In this document: positions 27,391-38,792 of the stretch, in pieces | How positions within the stretch are numbered: the stretch's first letter is position 1 | Layout: the number at the start of each line of letters is the position of its first letter | Origin: Panulirus ornatus | Lineage: Eukaryota; Arthropoda; Malacostraca; Decapoda; Palinuridae | Length of the DNA stretch: 64,000 bases | Reading direction: 5' to 3' | NCBI RefSeq assembly: GCF_036320965.1 | Contig: NC_092241.1 | Span: forward strand, 4,964,168-5,028,167 | Notes under the pieces: generated by a model | The model's input: the letters and a program-made list of their open reading frames with translations, nothing else | Databases searched by the model: none | What the model was told of the DNA's origin: nothing | Made by a program: the position numbers and the translations under genes

Positions 27391-30144
27391 TCATGAGAGG
27401 CAAGTGTTTTGGGAGCAGCTGAATGAGTGTGTTAGTGGTTTTGATGCACGAGACCGGGTTATAGTGATGGGTGATTAGAATGCAAAGGTGAGTAATGTGG
27501 CAGTTGAGGGAATAATTGGTATACATGGGGTGTTCAGTGTTGTAAATGGAAATGGTGAAGAGCTTGTAGATTTATGTGCTGAAAAAGGACTGGTGGTTGG
27601 GAATACCTGGTTTAAAAAGCGAGATATACATAAGTATACGTATGTAAGTAGGAGAGATGGCCAGAGAGCGTTATTGGATTACGTGTTAATTGACAGGCGC
27701 GCGAAAGAGAGACTTTTGGATGTTAATGTGCTGAGAGGTGCAACTGGAGGGATGTCTGATCATTATCTTGTGGAGGCTAAGGTGAAGATTTGTATGGGTT
27801 TTCAGAAAAGAAGAGTGAATGTTGGGGTGAAGAGGGTGGTGAGAGTAAGTGAGCTGGGGTAGGAGACTTGTGTGAGGAAGTACCAGAAGAGACTGAGTAC
27901 AGAATGGAAAAAGGTGAGAACAATGGAAGTAAGGGGAGTGGGGCAGGAATGGGATGTATTTAGGGAATCAGTGATGGATTGCGCAAAAGATGCTTGTGGC
28001 ATGAGAAGAGTGGGAGGTGGGTTGATTAGAAAGGGTAGTGAGTGGTGGGATGAAGAAGTAAGATTATTAGTGAAAGAGAAGAGAGAGGCATTTGGACGAT
28101 TTTTGCAGGGAAAAAATGCAATTGAGTGGGAGATGTATAAAAGAAAGAGACAGGAGGTCAAGAGAAAGGTGCAAGAGGTGAAAGAGAGGGCAAATGAGAG
28201 TTGGGGTGAGAGAGTATCATTAAATTTTAGGGAGAATAAAAAGATGTTCTGGAAGGAGGTAAAGTGCGTAAGACAAGGGAGCAAATGGGAACTTCAGTGA
28301 AGGGCGCAAATGGGGAGGTGATAACAAGTAGTGGTGATGTGAGAAGGAGATGGAGTGAGTATTTTGAAGGTTTGTTGAATGTGTTTGATGATAGAGTGGC
28401 AGATATAGGGTGTTTTGGTCGAGGTGGTGTGCAAAGTGAGAGGGTTAGGGAAAATGATTTGGTAAACAGAGAGGAGGTAGTAAAAGCTTTGCGGAAGATG
28501 AAAGCCGGCAAGGCAGCAGGTTTGGATGATATTGCAGTGGAATTTATTAAAAAAGGGGGTGACTGTATTATTGACTGGTTGATAAGGTTATTTAATGTAT
28601 GTATGACTCATGGTGAGGTGCCTGAGGATTGGCGGAATGCGTGCATAGTGCCATTGTACAAAGGCAAAGGGGATAAGAGTGAGTGCTCAAATTACAGAGG
28701 TATAAGTTTGTTGAGTATTCCTGGTAAATTATATGGGAGGGTATTGATTGAGAGGGTGAAGGCATGTACAGAGCATCAGATTGGGGAAGAGCAGTGTGGT
28801 TTCAGAAGTGGTAGAGGATGTGTGGATCATGTGTTTGCTTTGAAGAATGTATGTGAGAAATACTTAGAAAAGCAAATGGATTTGTATGTAGCATTTATGG
28901 ATCTGGAGAAGGCATATGATAGAGTTGATAGAGATGCTCTGTGGAAGGTATTAAGAATATATGGTGTGGGAGGCAAGTTGTTAGAAGCAGTGAAAAGTTT
29001 TTATCGAGGATGTAAGGCATGTGTACGTGTAGGAAGAGAGGAAAGTGATTGGTTCCCAGTGAATGTAGGTTTGCGGCAGGGGTGTGTGATGTCTCCATGG
29101 TTGTTTAATTTGTTTATGGATGGGTTGTTAGGGAGGTGAATGCAAGAATTTTGGAAAGAGGGGCGAGTATGCAGTCTGTTGTGGATGAGAGAGCTTGGGA
29201 AGTGAGTCAGTTGTTGTTCGCTGATGATACAGCGCTGGTGGCGGATTCCGTGAGAAACTGCAGAAGCTGTTGACTGAGTTTGGTAAAGTGTGTGAAAGAA
29301 GAAAGTTGAGAGTAAATGTGAATAAGAGCAAGGTTATTAGGTACAGTAGGGTTGAGGGTCAAGTCAATTGGGAGGTAAGTTTGAATGGAGAAAAACTGGA
29401 GGAAGTGAAGTGTTTTAGATATCTGGGAGTGGATTTGGCAGCGGATGGAACCATGGAAGCGGAAGTGGATCATAGGGTGGGGGAGGGGGCGAAAATTCTG
29501 GGAGCCTTGAAGAATGTGTGGAAGTCGAAAGCATTATCTCGGAAAGCAAAAATGGGTGTGTCTGAATAGTGGTTCCAACAATGTTATATGGTTGCGAGGC
29601 GTGGGCTATGGATAGAGTTGTGCGGAGGAGGGTGGACTTGCTGGAAATGAGATGTTTGAGGACAATATGTGGTGTGAGGTGGTTTGATCGAGTATGTAAT
29701 AATAGGGTAAGAGAGATGTAAAGTAATAAAAAGAGTGTGGTTGAGAGAGCAGAAGAGGGTGTTTTGAAATGGTTTGGTCTCATGGAGAGAATGAGTGAGG
29801 AAAGATTGACCAAGAGGATACATGTGTCAGAGGTAGAGGGAAGGAGGAGAAGTGGGAGACCAAATTGGAGGTGGAAAGATGGAGTGAAAAAATTTTGTGT
29901 GATCGGGGCCTGAACATGCAGGAGGGTGAAAGGCGTGCAAGGAATAGAGTGATTGGAACGATGTGGTATACCAGGGTCGATGTGCTGTCAATGGATTGAA
30001 CCAGGGCATGTGAAGCGTCTGGGGTAAACCATGGAAAGTTCTGTGGGGTCTGGATGTGGAAAGGGGGCTGTGGTTTCGGTGCATTATTACATGGCAGCTA
30101 GAGACTGAGTGTGAACGAATGTGGCCTTTGTTGTCTTTTCCTAG

Positions 30145-30203
30145 CGCTACCTCGCACACATGAGGGGGGAGGGGGTTGTTATTTCATGTGTGGCGGGGTG
30201 GCG
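30145..30203 (+). other. Large 3' UTR hairpin of LINE-A (module 1)
   Basis: The left arm is CGCTACC T CGCACACATGA (30145-30163). The right arm is TCATGTGTgGCG g GGTGGCG (30184-30203). They pair almost completely, with one bulged G and a T-G apposition, around a 20-nt G-rich loop. The same arms recur in the other long-UTR copies. Confidence 0.75.
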
Positions 30204-30262
30204 ATGGGAATGAATAAAGGCAGACAGTATGAATTATGTACATGTGTATATATGTATATGTC

Positions 30263-30270
<8 letters not shown>

Positions 30271-30331
<61 letters not shown>
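30271..30331. repeat. (TA)n expansion inside the LINE-A 3' UTR
   Basis: Other copies have only a few TA units at this position (for example 14403-14420), so this is a post-insertion expansion. Confidence 0.93.
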
Positions 30332-30334
<3 letters not shown>

Positions 30335-30480
30335 TACGTTGAGATGTATAGGTATTTATATTTGCGTGTGCGGACGTGTATGTATATATATGTGTATGTG
30401 GGTGGGTTGGGCCATTCTTTCGTGTGTTTCCTTGCGCTGCCTCGCTAACGCGGGAGATAGCGACAAAGCAAAATAAATAA

Positions 30481-30484
<4 letters not shown>

Positions 30485-30553
<69 letters not shown>
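30485..30553. repeat. (TA)n microsatellite between inverted LINE-A tails
   Basis: The tract separates a plus-strand LINE-A 3' end from a minus-strand one. Confidence 0.97.
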
Positions 30554-30999
<446 letters not shown>

Positions 31000-31011
31000 T
31001 ATATTTATATT

Positions 31012-31576
31012 ATTATACTTTGTCGCTGTCTCCCGCGTTTGCGAGGTAGCGCAAGGAAACAGACGAAAGAAATGGCCCCCCCCCCCATACACATGTATAT
31101 ACATACGTCCACACACGCAAATATACATACCTACACAGCTTTCCATGGTTTACCCCAGACGCTTCACATGCCTTGATTCAATCCACTGACAGCACGTCAA
31201 CCTCGGTATACCACATCGCTCCAATTCACTCTATTCCTTGCCCTCCTTTCACCCTCCTGCTTGTTCAGGCCCCGATCACACAAAATCTTTTTCACTCCAT
31301 CTTTCCACCTCCAATTTGGTCTCCCTCTTCTCGTTCCCTCCACCTCCGACACATATATCCTCTTGGTCAATCTTTCCTCACTCATTCTCTCCATGTGCCC
31401 AAACCACTTCAAAACACCCTCTTCTGCTCTCTCAACCACGCTCTTTTTATTTCCACACATCTCTCTTACCCTTACGTTACTCACTCGATCAAACCACCTC
31501 ACACCACACATTGTCTTCAAACATCTCATTTCCAGCACATACATCCTCCTGCGCACAACTCTATCCATAGCCCACG

Positions 31577-31579
<3 letters not shown>
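31012..31579 (-). mobile_element. LINE-A 3' fragment, short-UTR lineage
   Basis: The C-terminal domain (ERMSEERLTKRIYVSEVEG and other blocks) stays open from the (TA)n junction at 31580 to the UTR. The UTR is the deleted form and the terminal hairpin has loop AAAC. Confidence 0.92.

Positions 31580-31655
<76 letters not shown>
31580..31655. repeat. (TA)n microsatellite
   Basis: It joins a truncated LINE-A C-terminal region (AWAMDR) to the tail of the next minus-strand copy. Confidence 0.97.
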
Positions 31656-31661
<6 letters not shown>

Positions 31662-33567
31662 TTTGTCGCTGTCTCCCGCGTTTGCGAGGTAGCGCAAGGA
31701 AACAGACGAAAGAAAATGGCCCAACCCACCCCCATACACATGTATATACATACACGTCCACACACGCAAATATACATACCTATACATCTTAGTGTACACA
31801 TATATATACACACACACAGACACATACATATATAGAAAATGGCCCAACCCCACCCCCATACACATGTATATACATACACGTCCACACACGCAAATATACA
31901 TACCTATACATCTCAATGTACACATATATTTACACACACACAGACACATACATATATACCCATGCACACAATTCACACTGTCTGCTTTTATTCATTCCCA
32001 TTCGCCACCTCGCCACACATGGAATACCATCCCCCTCCCCCCTCATGTGTGCGAGGTAGCGCTAGGAAAAGACAACAGACGCCCCATTCGTTCACACTCA
32101 GTCTCTAGCTGTCATGCAATAATGCCCGAAACCACAGCTCCCTTTCCACATCCAGGCCCCACACAACTTTCCATGGTTTACCCCAGACGCTTCACATGCC
32201 CTGATTCAATCCACTGACAGCACGTCAACCCCGGTATACCACATCGATCCAATTCACTCTATTCCTTTCCCGCCTTTCACCCTCCTGCATGTTCAGGCCC
32301 CGATCACTCAAAATCTTTTTCACTCCATCTTTCCACCTCCAATTAGGTCTCCCACTTCTTCTCGTTCCCTCCACCTCCGACACATATATCCTCTTGGTCA
32401 ATCTTTCCTCACTCATTCTCTCCATGTGACCAAACCATTTCAAAACACCCTCTTCTGCTCTCTCAACCACGCTCTTTTTATTTCCACACATCTCTCTTAC
32501 CCTTACATTACTTACTCGATCAAACCACCTCACACCACACATTGTCCTCAAACATCTCATTTCCAGCACATCCACCCTCCTGCGCACAACTCTATCCACA
32601 GCCCACGCCTCGCAACCATACAACATTGTTGGAACCACTATTCCTTCAAGCATACCCATTTTTGCTTTCCGAGATAATGTTCTCGACTTCCACACATTCT
32701 TCAAGGCTCCCAGGATTTTCGCCCCTTCCCCCACCCTATGATTGACTTCCGCTTCCATGGTTCCATCCGCTGCCAGATCCACTCCCAGATATCTGAAACA
32801 CTTTACTTCCTCCAGTTTTCCTCCATTCAAACTTACCTCCCAATTGACTTGACCCTCAACCCTACTGTACCTAATAACCTTGCTCTTATTCACATTAGTC
32901 AACTTTCTTCTTTCACACACTTTACCAAACTCAGTCAACAGCTTCTGCAGTTTCTCACGGAATCCGCCACCAGCGCTGTATCATCAGCGAACAACAACTG
33001 ACTCACTTCCCAAGCTCTCTCATCCACAACAGACTGCATACTTGCCCCTCTATCCAAAACTCTTGCATTCACCTCCCTCACAACCCCTTCCATAAACAAA
33101 TTAAACAACCCTGGAGACATCACACACCCCTGCTGGAAACCTACATTCACTGGGAACCAATCACTTTCCTCTCTTCCTACACGTACGCATGCCTTACATC
33201 CTCGATAAAAAAACTTTTCACTGCTTCTAACAACTTGCCTCCCACACCATATATTCTTAATACCTTCCACAGAGCATCTCTATCAACTCTATCATATGCC
33301 TTCTCCAGATCCATAAATGCTACATACAAATCCATTTGCTTTTCTAAGTATTTCTCACATACATTCTTCAAAGCAAACACATGATCCACACATCCTCTAC
33401 CACTTCTGAAACCACACTGCTCTTCCCCAATCTGATGCTCTGTACATGCCTTCACCCTCTCAATCAATACCCTCCCATATAATTTTCCAGGAATACTCAA
33501 CAAACTTATACCTCTGTAATTTGAGCACTCACTCTTATCCCCTTTGCCTTTGTACAATGGCACTATG
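31656..33567 (-). mobile_element. LINE-A, RT to long 3' UTR with a 123-bp tandem duplication
   Basis: On the minus strand: [46 protein letters not shown], a degraded RQGCV block, QLLFADDTALVADS and a full open C-terminal frame (32225-32938). Coding variants match the short-UTR lineage (CRRRVDVLE, GNKKSVVE), yet the UTR is the long form with the large hairpin (near 32010-32070) and a terminal AAAC loop. The segment from 31713 is repeated at 31836 with a period of 123 bp. Confidence 0.94.
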
Positions 33568-33621
33568 CCTGCCTCTTGCACAAGGGGTCCCAGGTTCGAT
33601 CCTGGCTGTTGGAGCTTTGTA

Positions 33622-33624
<3 letters not shown>
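33568..33624 (+). mobile_element. SINE-D fragment (tRNA-like)
   Basis: CCCAGGTTCGATCCTGGCTG then TTGGAGCTTTGTATG matches the tRNA-like element at 14549, including the shortened T-loop. Only the 3' half of the tRNA-like part remains. It joins the broken 5' side of the minus-strand LINE-A and runs into (TA)n. Confidence 0.68.

Positions 33625-33690
<66 letters not shown>
33625..33690. repeat. (TA)n microsatellite
   Basis: TA tract between SINE-D and a LINE-A tail. Confidence 0.97.
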
Positions 33691-33691
<1 letters not shown>

Positions 33692-33824
33692 GTTGAAATG
33701 TATAAGTATGTATATGTGCGAGTGTGGACGTGTATGCATACAATACACTTTGTGTGGGTGTGTTGTGCCATTCTTTCGTCTGTTTCCTTGCGATACCTCG
33801 CTAACGCGGGAGACAGCGACAAAG

Positions 33825-33829
<5 letters not shown>
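33691..33829 (+). mobile_element. LINE-A 3' tail fragment
   Basis: It runs from CGTTGAAATGTATAAGTATG to the terminal hairpin (loop TAAC) and GACAAAGTATAATA. Confidence 0.9.
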
Positions 33830-33901
<72 letters not shown>

Positions 33902-33904
33902 TAT
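33830..33904. repeat. (TA)n microsatellite
   Basis: TA tract between a LINE-A 3' end and a SINE-B 3' end, tail to tail. Confidence 0.97.
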
Positions 33905-34131
33905 ATTTCATACTATTCGCCATTTCCCGCCTCAGCGAGGTAGCGTTAAGAACAGAGGACTGGGCCTCTGTGGAAACATCCTCACCCGGCCCCCTTCTCT
34001 GTTCCTTCCTTTGGAAAATTAAGAAAAAAAAATGAGAGGGGAAGATTTCCAGCACCCCGCTCCCTTCCCTTTTAGTCGCCTTCTACGACACGCAGGGAAT
34101 ACGTGGGAAGCATTCTTTCTCCCCTATCCCT

Positions 34132-34136
<5 letters not shown>
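33905..34136 (-). mobile_element. SINE-B, near full length
   Basis: Minus-strand copy from CCCTAGGGATAGGGG to GGCGAATAGTATGAAA. The 3' module loop is TGAG with its GC/GC stem kept. Confidence 0.9.

Positions 34137-34181
<45 letters not shown>
34137..34181. repeat. (TA)n microsatellite
   Basis: TA tract at the 5' end of SINE-B. Confidence 0.96.
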
Positions 34182-34184
<3 letters not shown>

Positions 34185-34191
34185 TGCATAT

Positions 34192-34473
34192 ATATGACAA
34201 CTAGGGACTGAGTAAGAACGAATGTGGCCTTTCTTGTCTTTTCCTAGCGCTACCTCGCTTACGTGAGGGGAAGGGGGTTGTCATTTCACGTTTGGCGGGG
34301 TGGCGACGGGAATGAATAAAGGCAGCAATTATGTATGTATACGTTGAAATGTATAGGTATGTATATATGCGTGTGAGAACGTGTATGTATATACATGTGT
34401 ATGTCGGTTGGTTATGCCATTCTTTCGTCTGTTTCCTTACGCTACCTCGCTAACGCGGGAGACAGCGACAAAG

Positions 34474-34476
<3 letters not shown>
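34192..34476 (+). mobile_element. LINE-A 3' UTR fragment, long form
   Basis: It runs from GACAACTAGGGACTGAGTAA through the large hairpin, whose arms read CGCTTACGTGA and TCACGTTTGGCG, to the terminal hairpin (loop TAAC). The upstream UTR is missing. Confidence 0.9.
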
Positions 34477-34525
<49 letters not shown>

Positions 34526-34535
34526 TTATTTATTA
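34477..34535. repeat. (TA)n then (TTTA)n microsatellite
   Basis: The tract separates two LINE-A tails that face each other. Confidence 0.95.
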
Positions 34536-35436
34536 TAGTTTGTCGCTGTCTCACGCGTATGCGATGCAGCGCAAGGAAACAGACGAAAGAATGGCCCATT
34601 AAACCCACATACACATGTATATACATACACGTCCACACAGCACATATACATACCTATACCTCTCAACGTATACATATATATACACACAGACATATACATA
34701 TATACACATGTACATAATTCATACTGTCTGCCCTTATTCACTCCGTCGCCACACATGAAATAACAAACCCTTCCCCCCGCATGTGCACGAGGTAGCGATA
34801 GGAAAAGAAAAGAAAGGCCACATTAGTTCACACTCAATCTTTAACTGTCATGTATAATGCACCGAAACCACAGCTCCGTTTCCACATCCAGGCCCCACAA
34901 AACTTTCCATGGTTTACCCCAGACGCTTCACATGCCCTGGTTCAATCCATTGACAGCACGTCGACCCCGGTATACCACATCGTTCCATTTCACTTTATTC
35001 CTTGCACGCCTTTCACCATCCTGCATGTTCAGGCCCCAATCACTCAAAATCTTTTTCACTCCATGTTTCCACCTCCAATTTGGTCTCGCACTTTCCTCGT
35101 TCTCTCCACCTCTTGACACATATATCCTCTTTGTCAGTCTTTCCTCACTCATTCTCTCCATGTGACCAAACGATTTCAAAACACCCTCTTCTGCTCTTAC
35201 AACCACACTCTTTTTATTACCACACATCTCTCTTACCCTTTCATTACCTGATCAAGCCACCTCACACCACACATTGTCCTCAAGCATCTCATTTCCAGCA
35301 CATCCACCCTCCTCCGCACAACTCTTATCTGTAGCCCACGCGTCGCAACCATATAACATTGTTGGAACCATTATTCCTTCAAATACACCCATTATTGCTT
35401 TCCAAGATAACGTTCTCGACTTCCACACACTTTTCA
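34536..35436 (-). mobile_element. LINE-A, C-terminal domain and long 3' UTR
   Basis: Minus-strand C-terminal coding (SFGHMERMSEERLTKRIYV, NWRWKHGVKKIL) with frameshifts, then the long UTR with the large-hairpin module near 34750-34800 and the terminal hairpin (loop ATAC). Confidence 0.92.
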
Positions 35437-35561
35437 ATATAGGTATGTATATTTGCGTGTGTGTGGACGTATGTATATACATGTGTATGGGGTGGGTTGG
35501 GCCATTTCTTTCGTCTGTTTCCTTGCGCTACCTCGCAAACGCGGGAGACAGCGACAAAGCA

Positions 35562-35563
<2 letters not shown>
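35437..35563 (+). mobile_element. LINE-A 3' tail fragment
   Basis: It starts at GGTATGTATATTTGCGTG, directly abutting the minus-strand copy with no spacer, and ends at the terminal hairpin (loop AAAC). Confidence 0.9.

Positions 35564-35604
<41 letters not shown>
35564..35604. repeat. (TA)n microsatellite
   Basis: TA tract after a LINE-A tail. Confidence 0.96.
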
Positions 35605-35608
<4 letters not shown>

Positions 35609-36315
35609 CACCCACATACAACAGCGAGAATATATATCCCGCTTAGGAGGCAGAAGTAAGCCACAGCTTTTTTTTTGGACTAACACAAAATGACACTGAA
35701 CGTCATATCCTGTGTCATAAGATATCATGGTACACGGTATTACAAATGGCGGCATCTTGTATGGCAACTACTGTGCTGAGCTGCCTGGCGTATGACAAAA
35801 ATCGTGCAACTAATCATGTAACTAAATCTAAGTAGATTTATGCTAACGCATCCCTAGAAAATATCTAATATTGTATTCCGAACGTCATAAATGTATTTAT
35901 AGCTATAATAATGATGACGATGATAATAATAATAAAGATGAGAACGCACAACCTCACAAGTTTTAAATAGGGGTATCATTTTCGGCGTATCCCCTGCTTA
36001 AAGAAGAAAGATTTAGAGCTTAGCGTAGAGACTGTGACGCTCATTAAGATGCTAATGATTACACGGGTACAACTGACGAATCAGAAAGACACTTTCACGA
36101 CCTTGACGAGAAATTAAAAACTTTTTGTGTGTGTAATTAAAGGACGATCGATCTGACATTGTGGCCTCGAGCTGCCATCGCGTGGATCTTATATGAAAGT
36201 AATTTGCTGCGTATGAACAATTTACGATCTTTTTTTTTCCTATAATTTTTTTTTATCCTATAATAAGTGATACGGCATGGGTGACTGAATGCCATTATCA
36301 AAGTAAATTCATTAA
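35605..36315. other. No gene recognised
   Basis: Unique AT-rich sequence with no supported feature. Confidence 0.4.
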
Positions 36316-37131
36316 AGAGAGGAAAGTGATTGGTTCTCAGTGAATGTAGGTTTGCGGCAGGGGTGTGTGATGTCTCCATGGTTGTTTAATTTGTTTATGG
36401 ATGGGGTTGTTAGGGAGGTGAATGCAAGAGTTTTGGAAAGAGGGGCAAGTATGAAATCTGTTGGGGATGAGAGAGCTTGGGAAGTGAGTCAGTTGTTGTT
36501 CGCTGATGATACAGCGCTGGTGGCTGATTCATGTGAGAAACTGCAGAAGCTGGTGACTGAGTTTGGTAAAGTGTGTGAAAGAAGAAATTTAAGAGTAAAT
36601 GTGAATAAGAGCAAGGTTATTAGGTACAGTAGGGTTGAGGGTCAAGTCAATTGGGAGGTGAGTTTGAATGGAGAAAAACTGGAGGAAGTGAAGTGTTTTA
36701 GATATCTGGGAGTGGATCTGGCAGCGGATGGAACCATGGAAGCGGAAGTGGATCATAGGGTGGGGGAGGGGGCGAAAATTCTGGAAGCCTTGAAGAATGT
36801 GTGGAAGTCGAGAACATTATCTCGGAAAGCAAAAATGGGTATGTTTGAAGGAATAGTGGTTCCAACAATGATGTATGGTTGCGAGGCGTGGGCTATGGAT
36901 AGAGTGGTGCGCAGGAGGATGGATGTGCTGGAAATGAGACGTTTGAGGACAATGTGTGGTGTGAGGTGGTTTGATCGAGTAAGTAACGTAAGGGTAAGAG
37001 AGATGTGTGGAAATAAAAAGAGCGTGGTTGAGAGAGCAGAAGAGGGTGTTTTGAAATGGTTTGGGCACATGGAGAGAATGAGTGAGGAAAGATTGACCAA
37101 GAGGATATATGTGTCGGAGGTGGAGGGAAGG
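36316..37131 (+). mobile_element. LINE-A fragment with 265 codons still open
   Basis: The frame from 36340 keeps VGLRQGCVMSPWLFNLFMDG, QLLFADDTALVADS (the RT catalytic YADD-type block is intact as FADD), VNVNKSKVIRYSRVEGQVNW and the C-terminal domain to YVSEVEGRRR. There it is cut by a tRNA-derived SINE at 37132. The 5' end is truncated at ERKVIGSQ-equivalent sequence. It is the longest uninterrupted LINE-A catalytic segment in the window. Confidence 0.94.
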
Positions 37132-37208
37132 AGGAGACTTATGCGCTCGACCCTGAGCTGCTCGTGGGTGCGTCATGGTGAGGAACATTATCCGCTATAC
37201 CACGGAGG
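37132..37208 (-). mobile_element. tRNA-like SINE head (probably SINE-C)
   Basis: Minus strand CCTCCGTGGTATAGCGGATA has an A-box form, followed by a degraded B box (AGGGTCGAGCGC). It breaks the LINE-A C-terminal frame. Confidence 0.6.
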
Positions 37209-37330
37209 TATACGTATATATATGGTAGATTTGAAGGAAGTGACCATTTGTTGAGTCTTGTGTCTTGGCAGTGACACATGAGTCTTCTTCAGTTTGTTTG
37301 GTTTGTATTGACACAGACTGCCACTGTATA

Positions 37331-37487
37331 TCCTGGAAATCCTCCCCTCTCGATTTTTTTTTTTTTTTTCACAAAAGGAAGGAACAGAGAAGGGGTCCGG
37401 GTGAGGATGTTTCCTCAGAGGCCCAGTCCTCTGTTCTTAACGCTACCTCGCTGACGCGGGAAATGGCAAATAGTATGAAAGAAAAAA

Positions 37488-37490
<3 letters not shown>
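37331..37490 (+). mobile_element. SINE-B, 5'-truncated
   Basis: It runs from CTGGAAATCCTCCCCTCTCG through the poly(T) to GGCAAATAGTATGAAAGAAA. The 3' module loop is TGAC. Confidence 0.9.

Positions 37491-37547
<57 letters not shown>
37491..37547. repeat. (TA)n microsatellite between inverted SINE-B copies
   Basis: The centre of a tail-to-tail SINE-B pair. Confidence 0.97.
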
Positions 37548-37564
<17 letters not shown>

Positions 37565-37802
37565 TTTTTCCTTTTAAACTTCGCCATTTCCCGCGTTAGC
37601 GAGGTAGCGGTAAGAACAGAGGACTGGGCCTTTTTTTGGAATATCCTCACCTAGCCCCCTCTGTTCCTTCTTTTGGAAAATTAAAAAAAAAAAAACGAGA
37701 GGGGAGGATTTCCAGCCCCCCGCTCCCTCCCCTTTTAGTCGCCTTCTACGACACGCAGGGAATATGTGGGAAGTATTCTTAATCCCCTATCCCCAGGGAT
37801 AA
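37548..37802 (-). mobile_element. SINE-B, full length
   Basis: Minus-strand copy from CCCTGGGGATAGGGGATTAA to the 3' module (loop TAAC) and A-rich tail. A 5' (TA)n follows at 37801-37817. Confidence 0.9.
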
Positions 37803-37817
37803 TATATATATATATAT

Positions 37818-38632
37818 TCCATCATAATTATCCCTCTTTTCTGTAGAGAATTATCTGGTGATCTCTTTACTTCAAACATGTAGTGCATCTGACTTTGGTA
37901 TATGTATGTATATACTCGAGTCTCAGACGTTATAATCTTGATCGTTTGTTGACTTTAGCTAAAGGAACGGACCACGGGTTTTAGGTAAATCCGTGGGATA
38001 TCTTTTTTCGATCCATGGGTCACTCACTGTCACTTGTCTGGTCTCTGGAGTTTATACGAACTCATGATGAGGACCACATAAATGTCATAGTCTCTGATAT
38101 CTGTTACGTGTCTCTGGCAATTTCACGTTCTTTATCACCCGGCCAGTTTTTCAGAGGCAAAAAGAAAGATTTTCTTCCTTTAGGCTAGACTTTAACGTTC
38201 TTTTCTGAATCGACTTGCATATCTTATCGCCGCTTTTGTACCTGCTAAACGATGTACACAAATTCTTTATTTGTTTATCAGAACAACGGAACAGATCAAC
38301 GTTCCACATAGGAGGTGACATTTTTGGGGGAAGCATACTCCAGAATTTTCTCTCCCCGGTTTAGTGACCATCGACCCTTCTCTCGCCTCCGTCCACACCT
38401 TCGTTCATCCCGCACGTCCTGCATCTCCCACACACAGTCTGCCTCATGCTTCAGTTGGCGTCACCAACGCTCACTCTGCTCTTTCAGACGGCTATATGGT
38501 TTCCTAATTTCGTGACGGGATGGTTACGTCACCTGGGTCTCTCAGCCGCATACGTGATGAGATATTTGGGCAGAAGATCTCAGAATGTGTCAACCACAGT
38601 CACACACACGCACACCTCAGCCTAAACCTGGT
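37818..38632. other. No gene recognised
   Basis: Unique sequence. A minus-strand open frame (38151-38336) is short and matches nothing I know. Confidence 0.35.
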
Positions 38633-38781
38633 AGCCATTCATCGACCAGCTCCAAGGGGAGGATGAACACCTGAGATTTTTGTTGATGGACTACGGCGCC
38701 TAGGATTCGAAACCATGCGGGGTCCGATCTCGGACTAACCCGAGCTGACTCGTGTCCAGTAACTACGCCACTGAGGCCCGT
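38633..38781 (-). mobile_element. SINE-C: tRNA-derived head and body
   Basis: Minus strand GGGCCTCAGTGGCGTAGTTA carries an A-box form and GGTTTCGAATCC a B-box form, followed by the family body GGTGTTCATCCTCCCC...GCTGGTCGATGAATGGCTACC. The head begins directly after the TTTT terminator of the tRNA-Ser gene. Confidence 0.78.
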
Positions 38782-38785
38782 AAAA
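38782..38785 (-). terminator. Pol III terminator of the tRNA-Ser gene
   Basis: A TTTT run on the minus strand, eight bases after the tRNA 3' end. Confidence 0.75.
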
Positions 38786-38792
38786 GTATTTC

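Larger units (their letters stand above)
27389..30476 (+). mobile_element. LINE-A, best-preserved copy (endonuclease, RT, long 3' UTR)
   Basis: It starts inside the endonuclease (RQVFWEQLNECVSG; VMGD*NAK, with a stop in the metal-binding block). It continues with LLDYVLIDRRAKERLLDV and SDHYLVEAKVKI (27488-27862), a basic linker (27872-28300), and an RT frame at 28264-29139 with [77 protein letters not shown] and VGLRQGCVMSPWLFNLFMDG. Frameshifts follow near 29128, 29250 and 29570, around the ADDTALV block. The C-terminal domain runs to about 29960. Only a few lesions separate it from an open ORF, so it is relatively young but dead. The long 3' UTR contains the large hairpin at 30145-30203, a (TA)n at 30271-30331 and the terminal hairpin near 30435-30463. 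Confidence 0.95.

Noticed and set aside
30145..30203. Intrinsic (bacterial-type) terminator
   Set aside because: The hairpin is inside a eukaryotic LINE 3' UTR, recurs in every long copy and is not followed by a T-run.
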